Assembly (NCBI RefSeq): GCF_000745215.1
Contig: NZ_JQNK01000009.1
Span: 1,302,001 to 1,366,000 of the forward strand
Source of the DNA: Methylosinus sp. PW1
GTDB taxonomy: Bacteria > Pseudomonadota > Alphaproteobacteria > Rhizobiales > Beijerinckiaceae
Length of the DNA stretch: 64,000 nucleotides
Direction: 5' to 3'
Part shown: piece after piece, positions 22,462 to 31,198 of the stretch
Numbering within the stretch: position 1 is the stretch's first letter
How the letters are laid out: each line of letters begins with the position of its first letter
Translations under genes and position numbers: made by a program
Notes under the pieces: model-generated
What the model was told of the DNA's origin: nothing
Databases searched by the model: none
Seen by the model: only the letters and a program-made list of their open reading frames with translations

Positions 22462-23540
22462 TGGAAAAACCCTGGCAGAAGCGGCATGTCTGGATGCGTC
22501 ACGGCGATGACCTTGAACAATTCGCCCATGTCGCGCTTGGGATCGCCAGCGCCGATGAGACGCGCGAGCGCAATGTCGATCTCCGCGCGCTGCTCTGACG
22601 TCGCGCGTTTCTTCAAAGCTTCGGCGCGCTCGACGACGCCGAGCTGGCGTAGAAACGCGCCCTGCGTCACCGGCCCTTGCACTTTCGCGCCGGCCGCCGT
22701 CGCGGCGCGCGCCAGCGCAGCGAAATCGACATGTGTGGTGAGATCGGCCTCGCCCGGCGCCTCCAGCGGATCGACATAGGCGTGGCGCGACACGGCCTGC
22801 AATGTCTCGCCCAGCGCCGTCTGCGCATAGCCATAGTCGATGACGAGCAGCGCCCCGCCCTGTGCGACAAGACGCGCGGCGATATCGCGCATGATGCGCG
22901 CGCCGATCGCGCCGATCTCTATGATCGAGCCCTCCGGCGCCGCGACGGTGAGATCGGCCTCGACGCTTTCGCCGACGCCGAAAGCGAGCGCGTCATGCTC
23001 GTCCATGCCGACGAGCCGCTCGCTCCAGCCGCGCTCCGTCTGCACGAAATGGCGCACCGGCAGCGCGTCGAAAAACTCATTGGCGATGATGATCGCCGGC
23101 CCATCGGGAATGCGCGCGACATCCGCGCTCCAGGAGACTTGCGCCGGCGCATTGGCGAGCGTCTGCCGCTGCCGCGCCTCGAGCACAGGGCTCGTCTCGA
23201 TGAGATGAACGTCCAGCGCGGAGAGAAAATCCGGCGCGATGCGCGCGACGCGCAGCGCATCCGCCATCAGCGTGCCGCGGCCCGGACCGAGCTCGACGAG
23301 CCGCAGCGGCGCAGGCGAGCGCGCTGCGCGCCACGCCTCTTGCGCGAAAAGGCCGATGAGCTCGCCGAACATTTGGCTGATCTCCGGCGCGGTGATGAAA
23401 TCGCCGCCGGCGCCGAAAGGATCGCGCGTCGTGTAATAGCCCTTGGTGGGATGCGACAGAGCGAGCGTCATGTAGCGCTCTAGCGTGATCGGCCCCTCCT
23501 GCGCGATGAGCTCCACTATGTCTTCGCGCAGAGCGCTCAT
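22458..23540 (-). CDS. MidA/NDUFAF7-type SAM-dependent methyltransferase
   Basis: A 360-residue class I methyltransferase of the DUF185 family. Mitochondrial relatives (NDUFAF7/MidA) methylate an Arg of a respiratory complex I subunit during assembly, so a role in complex I maturation is likely here. The SAM site is seen in LRLVELGPGRGTLMAD (about 81-96), and the N-terminus has the conserved GYYTTRDPFGAGGDFITAPE region (about 34-53). It overlaps lgt upstream and pgeF downstream by four bases each. Confidence 0.88.
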   Translation of the reverse strand: MSALREDIVELIAQEGPITLERYMTLALSHPTKGYYTTRDPFGAGGDFITAPEISQMFGELIGLFAQEAWRAARSPAPLRLVELGPGRGTLMADALRVARIAPDFLSALDVHLIETSPVLEARQRQTLANAPAQVSWSADVARIPDGPAIIIANEFFDALPVRHFVQTERGWSERLVGMDEHDALAFGVGESVEADLTVAAPEGSIIEIGAIGARIMRDIAARLVAQGGALLVIDYGYAQTALGETLQAVSRHAYVDPLEAPGEADLTTHVDFAALARAATAAGAKVQGPVTQGAFLRQLGVVERAEALKKRATSEQRAEIDIALARLIGAGDPKRDMGELFKVIAVTHPDMPLLPGFFQ

Positions 23541-24358
23541 GCTTCGACTTTCTGCGAGCGCAGCGCGTAGAGGATCAATCCCGCGCCGATCACGATCATC
23601 GGCGCGGACAGCGCCATGCCCATTGTGAGGCCATTGTCCAAAGCCTCCGACAGCGGATCCGGCTCGCGGAAGAATTCGCTGACGATACGCGCCGCGCCAT
23701 AGCCGACGCCGAAGAGTCCGGTGGCGAGGCCCGGCCGCTTCAGCGCGCCGCGCTGCGCGGCGATGGCGAGCAGAATATAGAGCGCCACGCCCTCGAGCCC
23801 CGCCTCATAGAGCTGGCTCGGATGGCGCGGCGCGTCGCCGGCGCCGGGAAACACCATGGCCCAAGGAACATCGCTCTCGCGGCCCCACATCTCCGGCTTG
23901 ATGAAATTGGCGAGGCGGCCGAAGAAAATACCGATCGGCGCGACGGTCGCGCAAATATCGGCGACGGTGAGCGCGAGAATCTTCTCGCGCCACGCGAACA
24001 GCGTCATGGCCACGATCGCGCCGATCAGCCCGCCGTGAAACGCCATTCCGCCTTTCCAGGTTTTCACGATCTCTTCGGGATGCGCGAAATAGAAGGCGCG
24101 CTCATAGAAGAGCACATGGCCGAGCCGGCCGCCGATGATGACGCCGAGCGCGACATAGACGAGCAGATCGTCGAGGCTCTCGCGCGACGGATGCGCGACC
24201 TTTCCCCATAAATGCTCACGCGAGACGAGGCGGCGCGCATAGAGCCAGCCGAGCGCGAGCCCGGCGATATAGGCGAGCGCATACCAGCGTATGGGCAGCG
24301 GTCCGAGCTCGATCAGAACCGGATCGATCATCGGAAAGGGAAGCGCGAGGATTGGCAT
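23537..24358 (-). CDS. lgt: Prolipoprotein diacylglyceryl transferase
   Basis: An inner-membrane enzyme that attaches diacylglycerol to the lipobox Cys of lipoproteins such as the small one encoded at 53807. The 273 residues form about seven membrane helices. The family marks are present: GGRLGHVLFYE, MAFHGGLIG (catalytic His) and the Lgt signature GRLANFIKPEMWGR. The first gene of the lgt-midA-pgeF operon. The start is the ATG at 24358; an internal Met ten codons later is a possible alternative. Confidence 0.95.
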   Translation of the reverse strand: MPILALPFPMIDPVLIELGPLPIRWYALAYIAGLALGWLYARRLVSREHLWGKVAHPSRESLDDLLVYVALGVIIGGRLGHVLFYERAFYFAHPEEIVKTWKGGMAFHGGLIGAIVAMTLFAWREKILALTVADICATVAPIGIFFGRLANFIKPEMWGRESDVPWAMVFPGAGDAPRHPSQLYEAGLEGVALYILLAIAAQRGALKRPGLATGLFGVGYGAARIVSEFFREPDPLSEALDNGLTMGMALSAPMIVIGAGLILYALRSQKVEA

Positions 24359-24424
24359 GACGACTCGTGGTTGCAGCGAATGGCCGCGAGCTTAGCGCGC
24401 GATGGCGCGTCTGTCATGACCGCT

Positions 24425-25471
24425 TCATTTCGGCTCGAATGGCGCAGGGCGGCGAAAGGCGCCCTGACGCTCGAGCATCCAGCCCGGATACTCCTTCGCC
24501 AGCGCGCTCACCGCGTCGAGCCGCTCCATATCCTGCGCATCGAGCTGCAGCTTCGCCGCGGCGAGATTTTGCTCGAGCTGATCGATGCGCCTCGCGCCGA
24601 TGATGACGCTGGTGACGAAAGGCTTGGCGAGAACATAGGCGAGCGCCACTTCGGCGACGCTCGCGCCATGCTTCGCGCCGATCTCGCGCATCGCCGCGAC
24701 GCAAGCCCAGGCGCGATCCTTGTCGACGGGTGGGAAATCGAAAGAGACGCGGCGTCCCTCGGCGCCCTCCGGCGCGCCCGGTCCATATTTGCCCGAGAGC
24801 AGGCCGCCGGCGAGCGGCGACCACACCATGAGGCCGAGCTTTTCTTCCTGGAGCAGCGGGACGATCTCGCGCTCGAGATCGCGGCCGGCGATGGAATAAT
24901 AAGCCTGCACCGTCTCGTAGCGCGCAAAGCCGAGCCGCTCGGAAACGCCGAGCGCCTTGGCGATGCGCCACGCCTGCCAATTGGAGAGGCCGATGTAGCG
25001 CACCAGCCCGCGCGAGACGAGATCGTCCAGCGCGCGCAATGTCTCCTCTATCGGCGTCACCGCATCATTGCCGTGGATCTGATAGAGATCGATGTGATCG
25101 GTCTGCAGGCGCTCGAGGCTCGCCTCGACGCTGTCCATTATATGCCCGCGCGAGGCGCCGCGATCATTGGGACCGGCGCCGGTCTCGCCATAGAATTTCG
25201 TGGCGATGACGACGTCCTTGCGCTTCACGCCGAGATCGACGAGCGCCTGCCCCACCATCTTCTCCGAGCGGCCGAAGGAATAGACATCGGCCGTGTCGAT
25301 GAAATTGACGCCCGCCGCAAAAGCGCGCTCGACGATACGCGTCGCCGCCTGCTGATCGACATCGGCGATCGCGCCCCAGATGCCGGCGCCGCCCGCCTCG
25401 CCGAACGTCATCGCGCCGAGGCAGATTTCCGAGACGAAAAGGCCTGTGCGGCCGAGCTGATTGTAACGCAT
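24425..25471 (-). CDS. Aldo/keto reductase
   Basis: An NADPH-dependent carbonyl reductase of the AKR superfamily, 348 residues. The catalytic tetrad is complete: D59 and Y64 (FIDTADVYSFG), K92 (ATKFYG) and H133 (QIHGND). I start at the ATG that forms a TGATG overlap with the FadJ-like gene; an upstream extension in frame lies wholly inside that gene. The linkage suggests co-transcription with the beta-oxidation genes, perhaps clearing a carbonyl product, but the substrate is unknown. Confidence 0.9.
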   Translation of the reverse strand: MRYNQLGRTGLFVSEICLGAMTFGEAGGAGIWGAIADVDQQAATRIVERAFAAGVNFIDTADVYSFGRSEKMVGQALVDLGVKRKDVVIATKFYGETGAGPNDRGASRGHIMDSVEASLERLQTDHIDLYQIHGNDAVTPIEETLRALDDLVSRGLVRYIGLSNWQAWRIAKALGVSERLGFARYETVQAYYSIAGRDLEREIVPLLQEEKLGLMVWSPLAGGLLSGKYGPGAPEGAEGRRVSFDFPPVDKDRAWACVAAMREIGAKHGASVAEVALAYVLAKPFVTSVIIGARRIDQLEQNLAAAKLQLDAQDMERLDAVSALAKEYPGWMLERQGAFRRPAPFEPK

Positions 25472-27678
25472 CACGCCGCCTTCGCCTGCGCGCCATATTT
25501 GCCGTAGAAGCTCTCGCCCTTCTTCGCCATCTCGCGCAGCTCGGCGGGCGCGGCGAAGCGCTCGCCGTATTTCTGTGCGAGCTCGTCGCAAATGGCGACG
25601 AAGGCCGCCGTGCCGACGCCGTCGATGTATGACAAAGTGCCGCCGGTGAAGGGCGCGAAGCCGAAGCCGAGAATCGAGCCGACATCGGCCTCGCGCGGAT
25701 CGGTGACGACCCCGTCGAACAAGACGCGCGCCGCCTCCACCGCCTGCACGACGAGGAAGCGCTGCTTCAGCTCCTCAACATCTATGGAGTCTGGATCGAG
25801 CTTCTCGTCGGCGAGCGCAGAGAGGCCCGGCCACAGGCTTTTCTTTCCGCTCGCCGGATAATCATAGAAACCCTTGCCGTTCTTGCGGCCGAGGCGCCCT
25901 TCCTGCTCCACCATGAAATGCAGCACGCGCTCCTGCGTCGGATCGACGGCGGCTGCGCCGAGATCCTTCTTGGTCGCGAGATGAATCTTCCAGGCGAGAT
26001 CGAGCGCGATCTCGTCATTGAGCGAGAGCGGGCCGACCGGCATTCCGGCCATGCGCGCGGCGGTCTCGATCATCGCCGGCGGCACGCCTTCGGTGAGCAT
26101 GATCTGCCCTTCGCGCACGAAATTCAGCACGCAGCGATTGGCGTAGAAGCCGCGTGAATCATTGACGACGATCGGCGTCTTCTTCAGCACGCGCACGAAA
26201 TCGAGCGCCGTCGCCACGGCGCGATCATTGGTCTTCTTGCCGCGGATCACCTCGACGAGCAGCATTTTCTCGACCGGCGAGAAGAAATGAATGCCGACGA
26301 AATTCTCGGGGCGAAGCGATGTCTCGGCGAGCGAGGTGATGGGCAGAGTGGAGGTGTTGGAGGCGAAGATCACATCCGGCCCCACGACCGCTTGCGCTTT
26401 CTTCGTCACTTCCGCCTTTACGCCGCGCTCCTCGAACACGGCCTCGACGATGAGATCGGCGCCGGCGAGCTTCTCATAATCGGGCGTCGCCGTGATGCGC
26501 GAAAGCAGCGCTTCCTTGTCCGCCGCCGTGGCGCGGCCGCGCGAGACCTGGCCTGAGACGAGCTTGTCTATGACGGCCTTGCCCTTGTCGGCGCTCTCCT
26601 GATCGCGATCGATCAGCACCACCTCTATGCCGGCGAGCGCGCTGACATAAGCGACGCCCGCGCCCATGAAGCCGGCGCCGAGCACGCCGATCTTGGCGAA
26701 TTTCGCCGGCGGAATTTCCTTCGGCCGATGCGCGCCCTTCTCCAGCTCGTTCTTGGAGAGGAACAGCGAGCGGATCATCGCCGCGGCCTGCTTGGAGCGC
26801 AGAATATGCGCGAACCAGCGCGCCTCGACGCGCAGGCCGAGATCGAAGGGCAATTGCAGCCCCTCGAACACGCTGTGCAATATCGCCTTGGCGGCGGGAT
26901 AATTGTCGAAGGTCTCGCGGCGGTAGATGGCGTTGGCGGCCGGCCACACCATCATGCCGCCCGGCGAGAACACACGGCCCGACGGCGGCTTGAAGCCTTC
27001 GACGTCCCAGGGCGCCTTGCCCTTGCCGCCATCGACGATCCACGCGCGCGCCCGCTCGACGATCTCATTCTCCGGCGCGAGCTCGTGAACGAGTCCGGCG
27101 GCCTTGGCTTTGGACGCCTTCAATTGCTCGCCCTTGAACAGCAATTGCAGAGCGTCGCCCGTCTGCATCAGCCGCGCGACGCGCTGCGTGCCGCCGGCGC
27201 CGGGGAAGAGGCCGACCTTGATTTCCGGCAGGCCGACCTTGGTTTTGTCGGACTCGGAGAGCACGCGATAATGGCAGGCGAGCGCGAGCTCGAAAGCGCC
27301 GCCGAGACAGGCGCCGTGAATGGCGATGGCGAATGGCTTGCCATTGGTCTCGAGCTTGCGATAGAGCAGCGACAATCTGCGCGCGCCTTCGAAGAACTGC
27401 TTCAGCGCAGCCTCCTCGCCCTGCTCGCGCACGGCCTTGGCGTATTCCACCGCGCTCTTCTGCAGCATGGAGAGATCGGCGCCGCCGGAGAAGGCCGGCT
27501 TGCCCGATGCGATCACGCAGCCCTTGATCTCAGGATTGCTCGCCACCTCGTCGATGACTTTTTCCAATTCGTCCATCACCTCGAAGGTGATGACGTTCAT
27601 CGAGCGGTCGGGGCTGTCCCAGGTGAGAAGAGCGACGCCGTCGGCGCCGGTCTCGAAACGGAAATTGACGAGGTTCAT
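25471..27678 (-). CDS. Fatty-oxidation bifunctional protein: enoyl-CoA hydratase / 3-hydroxyacyl-CoA dehydrogenase
   Basis: Catalyses the second and third steps of beta-oxidation. The N-terminal crotonase fold (about 1-200) has HGACLGGAFELALACHYR and LPEIKVGLFPGAGGTQRV. The NAD-binding domain starts near residue 332 with GVLGAGFMGAGVA, followed by the C-terminal dehydrogenase domains. 735 residues, FadJ/FadB alpha-like. It lies 25 bases after the thiolase gene in the same direction and overlaps the aldo/keto reductase start by one base. Complete. Confidence 0.95.
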   Translation of the reverse strand: MNLVNFRFETGADGVALLTWDSPDRSMNVITFEVMDELEKVIDEVASNPEIKGCVIASGKPAFSGGADLSMLQKSAVEYAKAVREQGEEAALKQFFEGARRLSLLYRKLETNGKPFAIAIHGACLGGAFELALACHYRVLSESDKTKVGLPEIKVGLFPGAGGTQRVARLMQTGDALQLLFKGEQLKASKAKAAGLVHELAPENEIVERARAWIVDGGKGKAPWDVEGFKPPSGRVFSPGGMMVWPAANAIYRRETFDNYPAAKAILHSVFEGLQLPFDLGLRVEARWFAHILRSKQAAAMIRSLFLSKNELEKGAHRPKEIPPAKFAKIGVLGAGFMGAGVAYVSALAGIEVVLIDRDQESADKGKAVIDKLVSGQVSRGRATAADKEALLSRITATPDYEKLAGADLIVEAVFEERGVKAEVTKKAQAVVGPDVIFASNTSTLPITSLAETSLRPENFVGIHFFSPVEKMLLVEVIRGKKTNDRAVATALDFVRVLKKTPIVVNDSRGFYANRCVLNFVREGQIMLTEGVPPAMIETAARMAGMPVGPLSLNDEIALDLAWKIHLATKKDLGAAAVDPTQERVLHFMVEQEGRLGRKNGKGFYDYPASGKKSLWPGLSALADEKLDPDSIDVEELKQRFLVVQAVEAARVLFDGVVTDPREADVGSILGFGFAPFTGGTLSYIDGVGTAAFVAICDELAQKYGERFAAPAELREMAKKGESFYGKYGAQAKAA

Positions 27679-27703
27679 CGGGTCGCTCCCGCAGGCTTGA
27701 AAT

Positions 27704-28912
27704 TCACACGCGCTCGATGATCGTCGCGGTTCCCATTCCCGCGCCGATGCAGAGCGTCACCAGCGCCGTGGACTTGCCGCTGCGCTCCAATTCGTCCAGC
27801 GCCGTGCCGACCAGCATCGCGCCCGTGGCGCCGAGCGGATGGCCGAGGGCGATGGCGCCGCCATTGACGTTCACTTTGGAATCGTCGAGGCCGAAAGCCT
27901 GCATGAAGCGCAGCACCACGGCGGCGAAAGCCTCGTTCACCTCTATGAGGTCGATGTCGGAAAGGCTCATGCCGGCCTTGGCGAGCAGCTTCTTCGTCAC
28001 ATCCACCGGGCCGGTGAGCATCAGCGCCGGCTCAGAGCCGATATTGGCGAAGGCGCGCACGCGGGCGCGGGGCTTCAGGCCATGGCGCTCGCCCGCCTCG
28101 CGCGAGCCGAGCAGCACCGCCGCGGCGCCGTCGACGATGCCGGAGGAATTGCCGGCGTGATGCACATGGGTCAATTTCTCGACATCGGGATGCGCCTGAA
28201 TGGCGACCGCATCGAAGCCCGCCTGCTCGGCGAAGAAAGCGAATGACGGCTTCAGCGCGGCGAGCGACTGCATATCCGTCGAGGGGCGCATATGCTCGTC
28301 GCGATCGAGAATGGTGAGGCCGTTGACGTCCTTCACCGGCGCGATGGATTTCGAGAAGCGCTTCTCCTCCCAGGCGCGGGCGGCGCGCTGCTGCGACTGC
28401 ACGGCGTAAGCGTCGACTTCATCGCGCGAAAATCCATATTTCGTCGCGATGAGATCGGCGGAGACGCCCTGCGGCATGAAGTAAGAGGGAATGGCGATGG
28501 TCGGATCGACCGGCCAGGCGCCGCCGGAGGCGCCGATGCCGACGCGGCTCATGCTCTCGACGCCGCCGCCGATGGTCAGCTCATGCTGACCGGACATGAT
28601 CTGCGCCGCCGCGAAATTCACCGAGTCGAGACCGGACGCGCAAAAGCGATTGATCTGCACGCCGGGCACGCCATAGCCATAGCCGGCGGAGATCGCCGCG
28701 GCGCGGGCGATGTCGCCGCCCGCCTCGCCGACGGGATCGACGCAGCCGAGAATCACATCGTCGACCGGCGCGCCGTCGAGATTGTTCCTCTCCTTCAGCG
28801 CTGAAAGAGCGGTGACGGCGAGGCCGAGGCTCGACACCTCATGCAGCGAGCCATCGGGCTTGCCGCGACCGCGCGGCGTGCGCACGGCGTCGTAGATATA
28901 GGCTTCGGGCAT
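27704..28912 (-). CDS. Acetyl-CoA C-acyltransferase (thiolase, FadA-like)
   Basis: Thiolytic last step of beta-oxidation, probably in a complex with the FadJ-like protein encoded next. The three catalytic residues are in place: C91 in RFCASGLDS, H358 in GHPLGATG and C388 in CIGAGMG. 402 residues, full length. It follows the acyl-CoA dehydrogenase gene after a 92-base gap that contains a large perfect hairpin, so expression of this and the downstream genes may be uncoupled from the dehydrogenase. Confidence 0.95.
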   Translation of the reverse strand: MPEAYIYDAVRTPRGRGKPDGSLHEVSSLGLAVTALSALKERNNLDGAPVDDVILGCVDPVGEAGGDIARAAAISAGYGYGVPGVQINRFCASGLDSVNFAAAQIMSGQHELTIGGGVESMSRVGIGASGGAWPVDPTIAIPSYFMPQGVSADLIATKYGFSRDEVDAYAVQSQQRAARAWEEKRFSKSIAPVKDVNGLTILDRDEHMRPSTDMQSLAALKPSFAFFAEQAGFDAVAIQAHPDVEKLTHVHHAGNSSGIVDGAAAVLLGSREAGERHGLKPRARVRAFANIGSEPALMLTGPVDVTKKLLAKAGMSLSDIDLIEVNEAFAAVVLRFMQAFGLDDSKVNVNGGAIALGHPLGATGAMLVGTALDELERSGKSTALVTLCIGAGMGTATIIERV

Positions 28913-28938
28913 GAAGCAGCTCCGTTGATGGGCGAGTG

Positions 28939-28993
28939 GCGAATAGGGAGTAGCGAATAGCTCGTCTCTCTCTATTCGCTACTCCCTATTCGC
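28939..28993. repeat. Perfect 22-bp inverted repeat between acyl-CoA dehydrogenase and thiolase genes
   Basis: The left arm 28939-28960 and right arm 28972-28993 are perfectly complementary over 22 bases, with an 11-base loop. The arms are built from repeats of the unit CGAATAG/CTATTCG, and a further copy of CTATTCGC follows on the right. There is no T-run, so it is a dispersed repeat or an mRNA-processing/stability hairpin rather than a classical terminator. Confidence 0.75.
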
Positions 28994-29004
28994 TATTCGC
29001 TTCG

Positions 29005-30795
29005 TCAAAACATCTCCGCCGGCAGGCTCATCAGCGTATCGACTCCCGCCGTGATGCGCGCCAGACGAAAGCTCGTCTCGGGCAGCATCTTCTCCATGAA
29101 GAATCTGCCTGTCGTCAGCTTGGCGTCGAGCCATGCGCCGTCGCCGGCGCTCTCCTTCTTCTTGTCGAGCGCGGCGCGGGCGATGCGCGCCCATGTGTAG
29201 CCGAGCGCCACGCGGCCGAAGAGATGCATGTAATCATAAGACGCGCCAGCGCCATTGTCGGGCTTGGCGAGCGCATTCTGCATCAGCCAGATCGTGGCCT
29301 TTTGCAAATCGCCGAGCGCGGCCTTCAGCGGCTCCACGAAGGGCTTCATCTCGTCGGAGCTCTCATGGGCGATGAAGTCGCTCACCTCGGCGAAATAGGC
29401 CATTGCGGCGCGGCCATTGTCCTTGGGCAATTTGCGGCCGACGAGATCGAGCGCCTGAATGCCATTGGCGCCCTCATAGATCATGGTGATGCGGGCGTCG
29501 CGCACGAATTGCTCGACGCCATTCTCGTCTATGTAGCCGTGCCCGCCCCATATCTGCTGCGCCTTGACCGCGCTCTCGAAGCCGAGATCGGTGAGCACGC
29601 CCTTCAGCACCGGCGTCAGCAGGCCGAGACGATCGTCCGCCGCCTGACGCGCCTTGGCGTCCTCTGATCGATGCGCGATATCGCTGTCCAGCGCGGTGGC
29701 GAGAGCGAGGCCGCGCGCCGCCTCGTTGAAGGCTTTCATCTCCATGAGGCCGCGCCGAATATCCGGATGCACGATGATGGGATCGGCGCCGCCGCCGGCG
29801 TTCTTCGCGCCGGTGAGCGCGCGTCCTTGCAGGCGCTCCTTGGCGTAGGCGGCCGCATTCTGATAGGCGACCTCCGATTGCGCGAGTCCCTGCACGGCGA
29901 CGCCGAGCCGCGCCTCGTTCATCATCACGAACATCGCATTGAGGCCCCGATTGGGCTCGCCGACCAGAAAGCCCCTGGCGCCGTCATAATTCATCACGCA
30001 TGTGGCGTTGCCGTGAATGCCCATCTTATGCTCGAGCGCGCCGCAGCGCACGGCGTTGCGGGCGCCGAGCGTCCCATCGGGATTCACCTCGTATTTCGGC
30101 ACGATGAAAAGCGAAATGCCCTTCACCCCTGCCGGCGCGCCGTCGATGCGCGCGAGCACCAGATGAATGATGTTCTCGGCGAGATCGTGCTCGCCGGCGG
30201 AGATGAAAATCTTCTGCCCGGCAATGGAATAGGAGCCGTCCTCGCGCGGGCTCGCCTTGGTGGTGAGCAGGCCGAGATCGGTGCCGCATTGCGGCTCGGT
30301 GAGATTCATCGTGCCGGTCCAGCGGCCCGCGGCCATCGGCGGCGCGAAGAGGCGCTTCTGCTCCTCGCTGCCATGCCGCAGCAGCGCGGCGAGCGCGCCT
30401 TGCGTCAGGCCCGGATACATTGCGAAGGACATGTTGGCCGCCGAGGCGAATTCATTCATCACCACGGCCAATGTATAAGGCAGGCCTTGTCCGTCATATT
30501 CGGGCGGAACCGCCAGCCCCACCCAGCCGCCGGCGACGAACTCGCGATAGGCATCCTTGAAGCCCGCGGGAGTCGTGACGGCGCCTGCAGCGTCCAGCCG
30601 GCATCCTTCCGCATCGCCGCTGCGGTTCAAGGGCTGCAGCCGCTCCTCGCAGATTTTGCCCGCCTCGCCGATGATCTGCGGCAGAATGTCGGGCGCAGCG
30701 TCGGCGAATCCGGGCAGATTGCCATAGCGCTCGAAATGCAGGACGTCATTCAAGAGGAAGAGAGTGTCGTCCACCGGGGCCTTGTAGATCGGCAT
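29005..30795 (-). CDS. Acyl-CoA dehydrogenase
   Basis: FAD enzyme for the first step of beta-oxidation, 596 residues. It belongs to the long acyl-CoA dehydrogenase group with an extra N-terminal segment (MPIYKAPVDDTLFLLNDV) and an extra C-terminal helical domain, often annotated DmdC-like. Recognised stretches are NLTEPQCGTDLG, KIFISAGEHD and the QIWGGHGYIDENG region near 425-437. It is the first gene of the leftward beta-oxidation cluster; the 403-base gap upstream, shared with the divergent PodJ-like gene, should hold its promoter. DmdC activity on methylmercaptopropionate cannot be told from sequence. Confidence 0.92.
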   Translation of the reverse strand: MPIYKAPVDDTLFLLNDVLHFERYGNLPGFADAAPDILPQIIGEAGKICEERLQPLNRSGDAEGCRLDAAGAVTTPAGFKDAYREFVAGGWVGLAVPPEYDGQGLPYTLAVVMNEFASAANMSFAMYPGLTQGALAALLRHGSEEQKRLFAPPMAAGRWTGTMNLTEPQCGTDLGLLTTKASPREDGSYSIAGQKIFISAGEHDLAENIIHLVLARIDGAPAGVKGISLFIVPKYEVNPDGTLGARNAVRCGALEHKMGIHGNATCVMNYDGARGFLVGEPNRGLNAMFVMMNEARLGVAVQGLAQSEVAYQNAAAYAKERLQGRALTGAKNAGGGADPIIVHPDIRRGLMEMKAFNEAARGLALATALDSDIAHRSEDAKARQAADDRLGLLTPVLKGVLTDLGFESAVKAQQIWGGHGYIDENGVEQFVRDARITMIYEGANGIQALDLVGRKLPKDNGRAAMAYFAEVSDFIAHESSDEMKPFVEPLKAALGDLQKATIWLMQNALAKPDNGAGASYDYMHLFGRVALGYTWARIARAALDKKKESAGDGAWLDAKLTTGRFFMEKMLPETSFRLARITAGVDTLMSLPAEMF

Positions 30796-31198
30796 GAGAG
30801 CCCTCCCTGCGCGGATCGGTTAGGTGATATCTCGATATAGGCGTTTTCCCGGTGGTCGGCCGGCTCGTCGACGATCATGCGCCTGCCCCGGTTACGAAAA
30901 CGCAACGTCGAACGCGCTTGGACGCGGAAAGACAAGTCGTTCATAATGCGTGCGAATCGGGGGTTCGTTGCGTGCGTCCTGCGCAGCAATAGGTAGAGAG
31001 CCGGCCCTTCCTGCGCAATAGGGGAGCCACACGGTCGGCTCCGCGCAAGCGTTAACCATTTATTTACCTTCTTCGAAGGAAAGTCCCCGGCGACGGCGTA
31101 CCCCGCCCTCACAGCGTTCCGGCGCGATTCGCGCCTCTCGAGTCGTCGCTCGTCCAGTTTTCCCCAGGCCAACACGGGTCGAGCCCGCCGGATATCCG
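30796..31198. other. 403-base divergent intergenic region
   Basis: No gene is supported here. It separates the leftward acyl-CoA dehydrogenase gene from the rightward PodJ-like gene and must carry both promoters. The segment around 31050-31085 is AT-rich and contains a CtrA-like box, listed separately. Confidence 0.6.
31052..31067 (+). promoter_or_regulatory. Candidate CtrA box upstream of the PodJ-like gene
   Basis: TTAACCATTTATTTAC matches the alphaproteobacterial cell-cycle regulator CtrA consensus TTAA-N7-TTAAC with one mismatch, about 130 bases before the start. Given the cell-pole role of the product, cell-cycle control is plausible. Sequence match only. Confidence 0.4.
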
